Source: an uncultured Eubacteriales bacterium
Lineage (GTDB): Bacteria; Bacillota; Clostridia; Christensenellales; Aristaeellaceae
NCBI GenBank assembly: GCA_902799045.1
Contig: CADBZH010000005.1
Span: 39,800 to 103,799, forward strand
Reading direction: 5' to 3'
Length of the DNA stretch: 64,000 nt
The notes under the pieces were generated by a model. It searched no databases. It was given only the letters and a program-made list of their open reading frames with translations, and had not been told where the DNA came from. The position numbers and the translations under genes are program-made. Of this stretch, positions 57,901 to 64,000 are shown piece by piece; position 1 is the stretch's first letter; each line of letters opens with the position of its first letter.

Positions 57901-60210
57901 ATGAAGAAGAAAAACAGGATAAAGAGCCCGTCCAGCGCCGCGCGATTCGCGCCGGTGTTGAGAAACGCGCTGATCCTCGCCGTCACCTATATCATCCTGA
58001 CGGCGATGCTGGTCGTGGGCGCGACGCCGGAGCAGCACGACATACAGGTCGGCTCCCCCGCCCCGATGGACATCCTGGCCACCAAGGATGTCGCCGACAC
58101 GGTGACCACCGAGGAGCACCGCGAAGCCGCCGCCGCCATGGTGGAGCCCAGCTACAAGAGCATCGACTTCTCCGTGGTGGGCACAGTCTCCTCGAACATG
58201 GAGGCCATGTTCAACCAGCTGGTGGCCCTGCGCGAAACGCCCCACGGCGAGCCGGAGTCCATCTCCGAGGAGGAGCTGAGCGCGCTGAACGCGGTGCTGC
58301 CGGTGAGCATCGGCCGCGAGGAATACGAGGCGCTGATGATTTGCGACGAGGACAATCTGAGCCACCTGGTGAACGACGCCATCATCGGCGTGCGCGACAC
58401 GCTGAATTCCACGCTGCTGGAGGGCCAGGAGGGCGCGGCAGTGAACCGCCTGTCCCGGTCGCTGGCGGCCACGGGCTATCCGCTGCCGCTGGTTTCATTG
58501 GCGACGGACGTGATCAGCACCTGCATCCAGCCGAACATGCTCATCGACGAGGAGATCACCGAGGCCAACCGCCAGAAGGCGCGGGAGGCCGTGGAGACGG
58601 AGATGTGCGTGAAGGGCGAGGTCATCGTGCGCCGGGGCGAGATCGTCACGCTGGCGCAATATACGATGCTGTCCTCGCTGGGCCTTTTGAAGGAGGACAA
58701 GCTGGACGTGCCGATGCTGGCCGGCATCGCGCTGATCGTGCTGCTGATGATGGGCTGCGCGGCGCTCTATCTGAAGCGCTACGCCAGCCATCAGCCCACC
58801 TCGAAGGAGGTGCTGATGCTGTGCCTGATCGCCGTGCTCGTCACCGGGCTTTGCCTGGCGGTCAGCCGCTTCAACGCCTACATGATGCCCATTTCGCTGG
58901 GGCTGATGCTGGTGGCGCTGCTCTACGACCAGCGCATTGCCCTCTACTTCAACATCGCCCTCGGCTTCCTGGCCTCGCTGCTGATGGATGCGGGCGGCGG
59001 CCTGTTCACCGTCACGATGTTCTCGGTGATCCTGATGAGCATGGTGGCCGGGCCGATCGTGCTGGCGGTGTTCAGCCGCAGCATGCAGCGCACCAGCACG
59101 CTGCTGGCCGGCGTTTTGGTGGGCATCTCCAACTTTATCTGCACCCTGTCCGTCGGCCTCATCAACAGCGCGGAGCTGGGCAGCGTGGCGACGAACGCCC
59201 TGTGGGCCATGTCCAGCGGCATCATCAGCGCCATCCTCTGCATCGGGCTGCAGCCGCTGCTGGAATCGATCTTCAACCTGGCCACCAACGCCAAGCTGAT
59301 CGAGCTTTCCAACCCCAATCAGCCGCTGCTGAGGCGCCTGCTGCTGGAGGCCCCCGGCACCTATCACCACTCCATCATCGTGGCAAACCTGGCCGAGGCC
59401 GCCACCAACGCCGTGGGCGGCAACGCCCTGCTGGCACGCGTGGGCGCCTATTACCACGATGTGGGCAAGCTGAAGCGTCCCGTCTATTTCAAGGAAAACC
59501 AGCTGGGCGACAACCCACACGACCGCACGGACCCGCGGGTCTCCGCCGCGATCCTGACGGCCCATCCCCGCGACGGCGCGGCCATGGCCCAGAAGGCGCG
59601 GGTGCCGGAGCCGGTGCTGGACATCATCCGCCAGCACCATGGCGACGGCGTCGTGCTGTGGTTCTATGACAAGGCCGCCAAGCTCTACGGCGCGGAGAAC
59701 GTGGACATCAACGCCTTCCGCTACGAGGGCCCGCGCCCCCACACCAAGGAGGCCGCGGCGGTCATGCTGGCGGACACCATCGAGGCCGCCGCCCGCAGCC
59801 TGCCCGATCCCAGCCCGGAGAAGATCGACGCGCTGATCCACAAGCTGGTGCGCAACAAGCTGAACGACGGCCAGCTGGACGAGTCTGATCTGACGTTCGG
59901 CGATCTGGAAAAGATTTGCAGCGCGTTCTCCACCGTACTGACCGGCGTATTCCACGAGCGGATCGAGTATCCCGACGTGAAGCTGCCGCCGCGCACGGAA
60001 GCCGCCGAGCCCGCCAGGCCGACCGCGGAAGACAAGCCCGCCGAAGCAGAAAAGCCCGCCGAGCCGCCGGCCGTCCAGGAGGGCGCGAAGGCGGAGGCGG
60101 CGGAGCCTTCGGCGGCGGAGGCCGCGCCGGTCCGTCCCGACGAAGCCCCGCAGGCGGAGACGGTTCCCCCGCAGCCCCGGACGGAGGAGGTCAGGCCGCA
60201 TGGCGATTGA
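57901..60210 (+). CDS. pgpH: 7TM-HD phosphohydrolase (PgpH/YqfF type), probable c-di-AMP phosphodiesterase
   Basis: A 769-residue membrane protein. An N-terminal segment is followed by an extracellular 7TMR-HDED domain (residues 45-275), seven membrane segments (about 275-460), and a cytoplasmic HD domain (GTYHHSIIVANLAEAA, YYHDVGKLKRPVYF, RQHHGDGVVLWFYD). PgpH hydrolyses c-di-AMP. The last 65 residues are an Ala/Pro/Glu-rich tail that relatives of about 710 residues lack. It overlaps the next gene by 11 bases. Confidence 0.9.
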   Translation: MKKKNRIKSPSSAARFAPVLRNALILAVTYIILTAMLVVGATPEQHDIQVGSPAPMDILATKDVADTVTTEEHREAAAAMVEPSYKSIDFSVVGTVSSNMEAMFNQLVALRETPHGEPESISEEELSALNAVLPVSIGREEYEALMICDEDNLSHLVNDAIIGVRDTLNSTLLEGQEGAAVNRLSRSLAATGYPLPLVSLATDVISTCIQPNMLIDEEITEANRQKAREAVETEMCVKGEVIVRRGEIVTLAQYTMLSSLGLLKEDKLDVPMLAGIALIVLLMMGCAALYLKRYASHQPTSKEVLMLCLIAVLVTGLCLAVSRFNAYMMPISLGLMLVALLYDQRIALYFNIALGFLASLLMDAGGGLFTVTMFSVILMSMVAGPIVLAVFSRSMQRTSTLLAGVLVGISNFICTLSVGLINSAELGSVATNALWAMSSGIISAILCIGLQPLLESIFNLATNAKLIELSNPNQPLLRRLLLEAPGTYHHSIIVANLAEAATNAVGGNALLARVGAYYHDVGKLKRPVYFKENQLGDNPHDRTDPRVSAAILTAHPRDGAAMAQKARVPEPVLDIIRQHHGDGVVLWFYDKAAKLYGAENVDINAFRYEGPRPHTKEAAAVMLADTIEAAARSLPDPSPEKIDALIHKLVRNKLNDGQLDESDLTFGDLEKICSAFSTVLTGVFHERIEYPDVKLPPRTEAAEPARPTAEDKPAEAEKPAEPPAVQEGAKAEAAEPSAAEAAPVRPDEAPQAETVPPQPRTEEVRPHGD

Positions 60211-61114
60211 GCTTCAATGGGAAGTGCCCATGCCCGACGAGCTGTCCGGGCTGGAGGCGCTGCTGGAGAGGGTGGCGGGCGCCTGCCTTGAGGCCGAGGG
60301 CGTCGAGGGCGCCGGGTTCGGTATCCGGATCGTCGACGACGAGGCCATCCGCGAGCTGAACCGCCAGACGCGGCAGATCGACAGCGCCACCGACGTGCTG
60401 TCCTTCCCCACCGTCGCCTATCCCCCGGGAAAGACCGCGCGGAGCTGCCCGAAGCGCCTCGCCCGGGAATACGATCCCTCCTTCGGCGGCGTGAACCTGG
60501 GCGACTGTGTGATCAACCTGAACCGCGCCCGACAGCAGGCGGCCGAATACGGCCATTCGCTCGAGCGGGAGCTGAGCTACCTCGCCGCCCATTCCGCGTT
60601 TCACCTGATGGGCTACGACCACATGAACGAGGAGGAGAAGAAGGCCATGCGCGCCATGGAAGAAAAGGCCCTGGGCGGTCTCGGCATCACTCGCGAGGGC
60701 GTGGAGGTTTCCTATGACCGGCTGTTCGAGCTGGCCTGCGAGGCCATGCAGATGAGCTACAGCCCCTATTCCCACTTCAAGGTGGGCGCATGCATCCTTT
60801 CAGAGGACGGGCGCACCTTCCTGGGCTGCAACTTTGAAAACGCCTCCTACGGCGCGACGATCTGCGCCGAGCGCTGCGCAGCGGGCAATGCCGTCGTAAA
60901 CGGCGCGCGGCGCTTCAAGGCCATCGCCGTGGTCGGCTCCACTGCCGTGGCCTGGCCCTGCGGCATCTGCCGGCAGGTGCTGCGCGAGTTTTCCGATACG
61001 AGCCTGCCGGTGATCGTCGGCGAATTCGGCAAGGGCTACACCGTCAGGGCCCTCGGCGAGCTGCTGCCGGAGGGACTGAGCCCGGAGGATCTGGGCGTGG
61101 ATGTCCGTTCGTAG
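60200..61114 (+). CDS. ybeY: Fusion of YbeY endoribonuclease and cytidine deaminase
   Basis: A 304-residue two-domain protein. Residues 1-165 are YbeY: RELNRQTRQIDSATDVLSFP and the zinc site AAHSAFHLMGYDH (H131, H135, H141; the usual HGxLH is HSAFH). YbeY matures rRNA 3' ends and aids ribosome quality control. Residues 170-300 are cytidine deaminase: MSYSPYSHFKVGACI, GCNFENASYGATICAERCA (C222-A-E224) and WPCGICRQVLREF (C254, C257), forming the full zinc and proton-shuttle set. In related genomes ybeY, dgkA and cdd are often separate neighbours. The domains are joined by about 8 residues, and no internal start with a ribosome site is seen. Confidence 0.9.
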   Translation: MAIELQWEVPMPDELSGLEALLERVAGACLEAEGVEGAGFGIRIVDDEAIRELNRQTRQIDSATDVLSFPTVAYPPGKTARSCPKRLAREYDPSFGGVNLGDCVINLNRARQQAAEYGHSLERELSYLAAHSAFHLMGYDHMNEEEKKAMRAMEEKALGGLGITREGVEVSYDRLFELACEAMQMSYSPYSHFKVGACILSEDGRTFLGCNFENASYGATICAERCAAGNAVVNGARRFKAIAVVGSTAVAWPCGICRQVLREFSDTSLPVIVGEFGKGYTVRALGELLPEGLSPEDLGVDVRS

Positions 61115-61222
61115 GCGAACGGCTTCCGGTTTCGAATGAAATCAACCCATGTGAAACGCGCTTTGCCGTCGCGGCGTACAGTTCATTTGGAATCGGACCT
61201 GTCATCCAGCGCTTCCCCCCTT

Positions 61223-61251
61223 TTGACTTGAAACACTGTCATCTGTATCGT
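61223..61251 (+). promoter_or_regulatory. era promoter
   Basis: TTGACT (61223-61228), 17 bases, TATCGT (61246-61251), 26 bases before the TTG start. The 162-base gap before it shows a small hairpin (CCGTTCG/CGAACGG) at the end of the preceding gene. Confidence 0.6.
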
Positions 61252-61276
61252 TGTAAAGAACACGGAGGAATCATAC

Positions 61277-62170
61277 TTGACTACCGAAAAGAAGTTTCGT
61301 TCCGGCTTCGTCGCCATCATGGGACGGCCGAACGTAGGCAAATCCAGCCTGATGAACCGCTTTGTGGGCGAGAAGGTCGCCATCATCTCCAACCACCCCC
61401 AGACCACGCGCAACAAGCTGCTGGGCGTGGCCACGGGCGAGGATTGGCAGATCGTCTTTGTGGACACCCCCGGCCTGCACAAGCCGCGCACCAAGCTGGG
61501 CGAATACATGATGAAGACCGCCGAGGAGGCCAAGGAAGGCGTGGACGCCGTGCTTTGCGTGGTGGACGGCCAGCACATCGGCGCGGGCGACATGGCCATC
61601 ATGCAGGACCTGGCGAAGATGCGCTGCCCGAAATTCCTGGCGGTGAACAAGATCGACATCGTGCCGGAGGAGAAGCTGTTTCCCCAGCTGAACCAGCTGC
61701 ACGGGATTGGCTATGACCAGATCGTGTCCACCTCCGCCCGCAGCGGGGAAAACTGCGACCTGCTGCTGAAGCTGCTGATCGAGGCCATGCCCGAGGGGCC
61801 GAAGTACTTCCCCGACGACATGATCACCGACCAGCCGGAGCGCGTGATGTGCGCGGAGATCATCCGCGAGAAGGCCCTGCGCAACCTGCGGGACGAGGTG
61901 CCCCACGGCGTCGGCGTCGAGATGCTGCAAATCAAGAAGGTGTCCGACACGCTCACCGAGATCCACGCGAACGTGTATTGCGAACGCGCCTCCCACAAGT
62001 CCATCATCATCGGCAGGCAGGGCGCGATGCTCCAGAAGATCGGCAGCGAGGCCCGCGCCGACATCGAGCGCCTGCTGGGCACGAAGGTGATGCTGAAGCT
62101 GTGGGTGAAGGTGCGCGAGGATTGGCGCAATCGCGCGGGCGACCTGCGCGCGCTGGGCTACGAGGACTGA
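61277..62170 (+). CDS. era: GTPase Era
   Basis: A 297-residue GTPase of 30S ribosome assembly: G1 GRPNVGKSS, G2 QTTRN, G3 FVDTPGLHKP, G4 VNKID, G5 TSAR, and a C-terminal KH domain (SHKSIIIGRQGAMLQKIGSEARADIE) that binds the 3' end of 16S rRNA. The start is TTG at 61277 with CGGAGGA upstream. recO follows after one base. Confidence 0.96.
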   Translation: MTTEKKFRSGFVAIMGRPNVGKSSLMNRFVGEKVAIISNHPQTTRNKLLGVATGEDWQIVFVDTPGLHKPRTKLGEYMMKTAEEAKEGVDAVLCVVDGQHIGAGDMAIMQDLAKMRCPKFLAVNKIDIVPEEKLFPQLNQLHGIGYDQIVSTSARSGENCDLLLKLLIEAMPEGPKYFPDDMITDQPERVMCAEIIREKALRNLRDEVPHGVGVEMLQIKKVSDTLTEIHANVYCERASHKSIIIGRQGAMLQKIGSEARADIERLLGTKVMLKLWVKVREDWRNRAGDLRALGYED

Positions 62171-62171
62171 C

Positions 62172-62918
62172 ATGCCCACCTTCACCACTCCCGCCATCGT
62201 CATCCGTCGGGCGGACTACTCCGACTACGACCGGATGATCACGCTGTTCTCGCCGGAGCTGGGCCGCGTGGAGGCCATCGCCCGGGGCTGCCGGAGGCCG
62301 AAATCGCCGCTGGTGAACGCCGTCGAGCCCTTCACCAGCGGGGAGTTCCAGCTCTACAGCCATCGGGACCGGAACGCGCTGGAGCAGTGCCAGATCTCCG
62401 AAAGCTACTATGAGCTGCGGTCGGATTACGACCGGCTTTGCCACGGTGTGTACTGGCTGAAGCTGCTGGACACGGCCATCCTGCCGGACACCCCGGCCCC
62501 GGAGCTGTTCATCATCACGCTGCGGGCGCTGGCGCATCTGAATTACGGAGAGCTGCCGCCAGCGCTGGTGACGTTCGCCTTTGAATGCCACTTCATGCGC
62601 CTGATGGGCCTCTCCCCCCGGATGGACGGCTGTGTGCGCTGCGGAAGGCCCGTCGACGGCGAGGCGCGCTTCGACGCAGAGCTGGGCGGCACGGTGTGCC
62701 TTGACTGCGCGGGCAGCGCGCCGGGGATCTCCAACGGCGCGCGTCGCATCCTGATGAAGACGCCCCGCACCCAGTTCGATAAATTCCAGCTGCTGGCCGC
62801 CCGGGAAGAGTGGCCGGAGGCCGCGCGGCTGATGCGCAGCTATGTGAATCTGAAGATGCACCTGGACCGCTTCGCTCCACCGCTGGTCGAGTCCGATGCG
62901 GTCCAACGAGAAAATTAG
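62172..62918 (+). CDS. recO: DNA repair protein RecO
   Basis: A 248-residue RecF-pathway protein that helps load RecA on SSB-coated DNA. An N-terminal OB fold (AIVIRRADYSDYDRMITLFSPELGRVEAIARG) is followed by a helical domain with zinc ligands CVRC and CLDC. The ATG is one base after the era stop, so the two are translationally linked. Confidence 0.92.
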   Translation: MPTFTTPAIVIRRADYSDYDRMITLFSPELGRVEAIARGCRRPKSPLVNAVEPFTSGEFQLYSHRDRNALEQCQISESYYELRSDYDRLCHGVYWLKLLDTAILPDTPAPELFIITLRALAHLNYGELPPALVTFAFECHFMRLMGLSPRMDGCVRCGRPVDGEARFDAELGGTVCLDCAGSAPGISNGARRILMKTPRTQFDKFQLLAAREEWPEAARLMRSYVNLKMHLDRFAPPLVESDAVQREN

Positions 62919-62920
62919 TG

Positions 62921-62949
62921 TATACAAATTCGGCTTTATCGTTTATAAT
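62921..62949 (+). promoter_or_regulatory. Rubrerythrin promoter
   Basis: TATACA (62921-62926), 17 bases, TATAAT (62944-62949). I see no clear PerR box. Confidence 0.65.
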
Positions 62950-63001
62950 GGATGTAGCTGAAAGGCATTGAAATACCGACCATTAAAGGAGGATTCGATT
63001 C

Positions 63002-63547
63002 ATGAAGAAGTTTGTCTGTTCCGTCTGCGGTTATGTGCATGAGGGCGACGCCGCGCCCGAATTCTGCCCCGTCTGCAAGGCTCCCGCCAGCAAGTTCATC
63101 GAGCAGTCCGAGGAAATGACCTGGGCCGCCGAGCACGTGGTGGGCGTGGCCCAGGGCGCTCCCGAGGACATCATCGCCGACCTGCGCTCCAACTTCACCG
63201 GCGAGTGCAGCGAGGTGGGCATGTACCTGGCCATGAGCCGCGTCGCCTATCGCGAGGGCTATCCGGAGATCGGCGAGTATTGGAAGACCGCCGCCTTTGA
63301 GGAGGCCGAGCACGCCGCGAAGTTTGCCGAGCTGCTGGGCGAGGTGCTCACCGACAGCACCGAGAAGAACCTCAAGATGCGCGTGGAGGCCGAGAACGGC
63401 GCCACCGCCGGCAAGACCGACCTGGCCAAGCGCGCCAAGGCCCTGAACCTGGACGCCATCCACGACACCGTGCACGAGATGGCAAGGGACGAAGCCCGTC
63501 ACGGCAAGGCCTTTGCGGGGCTGCTGAAGCGGTATTTCGGGAAGTAA
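63002..63547 (+). CDS. rbr: Rubrerythrin, rubredoxin-first type
   Basis: A 181-residue protein with the reverse order: an N-terminal rubredoxin-like iron site (CSVC at 6-9, CPVC at 22-25), then a diiron four-helix bundle ([34 protein letters not shown] and [14 protein letters not shown] carry the E and EExxH-type ligands). Such proteins reduce hydrogen peroxide in anaerobes using a redox partner, which is not seen nearby. AAAGGAGG lies before the ATG. Confidence 0.93.
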   Translation: MKKFVCSVCGYVHEGDAAPEFCPVCKAPASKFIEQSEEMTWAAEHVVGVAQGAPEDIIADLRSNFTGECSEVGMYLAMSRVAYREGYPEIGEYWKTAAFEEAEHAAKFAELLGEVLTDSTEKNLKMRVEAENGATAGKTDLAKRAKALNLDAIHDTVHEMARDEARHGKAFAGLLKRYFGK

Positions 63548-63589
63548 GCACATCCTGTCTCACGATTAAATTTTTGGAGGAGAATACAA

Positions 63590-63799
63590 ATGCTGTCCAA
63601 GAACCCAATTCTGAACGGTATCCTGACCTTTATCCTTGGCGCCGCAGGCGTCGCGTTGTTCAATTTTGTGATGAGTCTGATCAAGAAGACCAGCTTTATG
63701 GCAGAGATCGGCAGCCGCGCGGATTTGGTCATCGATGTGATCATCTGCATCGTCTGCGGCGTTCTGGGTTATATGCAGGCGAAGAAGGCCGCGAAGTAG
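63590..63799 (+). CDS. Small membrane protein, 69 residues
   Basis: A short protein with two membrane segments (ILTFILGAAGVALFNFVMSLI and LVIDVIICIVCGVLGYMQA) and basic ends. GGAGG lies 9 bases before the ATG. It follows rubrerythrin by 42 bases and may be co-transcribed. I do not recognise the family. Confidence 0.75.
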   Translation: MLSKNPILNGILTFILGAAGVALFNFVMSLIKKTSFMAEIGSRADLVIDVIICIVCGVLGYMQAKKAAK

Positions 63800-63801
63800 C
63801 C

Positions 63802-63833
63802 TTCCGCAGCCGGGCCTTTGCGGGGCTGCGGAA
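63802..63833 (+). terminator. Hairpin after the small membrane protein gene
   Basis: TTCCGCAGCC (63802-63811) pairs with GGCTGCGGAA (63824-63833), 10 bp, loop of 12. It partly lies within the duplicated rubrerythrin tail. There is no clear U run. Confidence 0.55.
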
Positions 63834-63852
63834 GAGCTATTTCGGGAAGTAA
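63813..63852 (+). pseudogene. Duplicated 3' tail of the rubrerythrin gene
   Basis: These 40 bases match the last 40 bases of rubrerythrin (63508-63547) at 37 positions, including its stop codon. They lie beyond the small membrane gene, with no other part of a second rubrerythrin. The three changes are at copy positions 18, 23 and 25. Confidence 0.85.
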
Positions 63853-63855
63853 TAC

Positions 63856-64000
63856 TAGAGTGTGTTTCTAAAATCCCTGAAGCGCATTTTCGGCGTCTCA
63901 AGCTGCATTTCTGTGTTGCTTTTCCTCGACTTGCAGCCAGTAAGCCTTCGGAAAAGCGCCTTGAAATGCAGCCTGATACCCTCGAAACTGCACATCCTCG
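63856..64000 (+). mobile_element. MITE-like element with TAGAGTGTGTTTCTAAA end, cut by the window edge
   Basis: The terminal TAGAGTGTGTTTCTAAA (63856-63872) matches the element at 12571. Internal sequence (GGCGTCTCAAGCTGC, GCGCCTTGAAATGCAGCC, CTCGAAACTGCACATC) is related in reverse orientation to 12597-12675. The right end lies outside the window; from the pattern a TTTAGAAACACACTCTA end would be expected. Confidence 0.65.

Overview
The window is a gapless stretch of chromosome from a GC-rich, endospore-forming member of the Firmicutes, most likely class Clostridia. The evidence is the sporulation set (spoIIGA-sigE, a SpoIIQ-like LytM protein, yqfC-yqfD, a YlmC-like protein), two T-box leaders, the rpoD-dnaG order, holA after comEC, YbeY/PhoH/PgpH/Era/RecO in the usual Firmicutes order, a rubredoxin-first rubrerythrin typical of anaerobes, and several TTG starts with strong GGAGG sites. 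I cannot name the genus. I found no rRNA, tRNA, CRISPR array, prophage, transposase or plasmid gene. The one structural RNA gene is RNase P RNA.

Layout. 1-1250: the end of an Fe-S aldo/keto reductase, then ruvX running in frame into a DUF1292 domain. 1259-6658 (minus): rnpB, then a housekeeping operon dnaG-rpoD-trmK-nif3-zinc ribbon protein. 7006-8028: an aspartokinase-like gene. 8217-11508 (minus): a valine T-box, a small membrane protein and valS. 11542-12344: a GNAT and an unknown protein. 12429-12730: two degenerate repeats. 12730-16511 (minus): the SpoIIQ-like gene and two tandem D,D-carboxypeptidases. 16737-20450: response regulator, histidine kinase and GerMN lipoprotein. 20434-22152: an asparagine synthetase-like protein without the glutaminase cysteine. 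22436-28632: MBL hydrolase, comEC, holA, a secreted protein, yebC (minus) and recX. 29009-33140 (minus): a double-domain ThyX, a sodium:solute symporter behind a T-box with a probable Tyr specifier, and a TraX-like protein. 33238-36594 (minus): nrdR, phoB, phoR and a YlmC-like gene. 36654-38425: a cluster of Spo0A boxes, then spoIIGA-sigE.

38471-52474 is a transport region with three ABC importers: an orphan sugar system whose binding-protein gene is frameshifted, a galactose-type mgl system, and a BMP-type nucleoside system. 52644-54045 holds mscL with a zinc ribbon and an orphan Spo0B-like kinase. 54047-63799 holds dus, then yqfC-yqfD-phoH-pgpH-(ybeY::cdd), era-recO, rubrerythrin and a small membrane protein.

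No wholly new system stands out. The most unusual items are small-scale architecture and regulation: the ruvX-DUF1292 fusion with an internal ribosome site; the YbeY-cytidine deaminase fusion; seven Spo0A-box-like sites before spoIIGA; a possible forespore promoter inside a terminator that would otherwise hide the spoIIQ ribosome site; a shared 31-bp promoter block on the two dac genes; a probable tyrosine T-box on a symporter; and several short palindromic repeat families, including two copies of one terminal-inverted-repeat element 51 kb apart.
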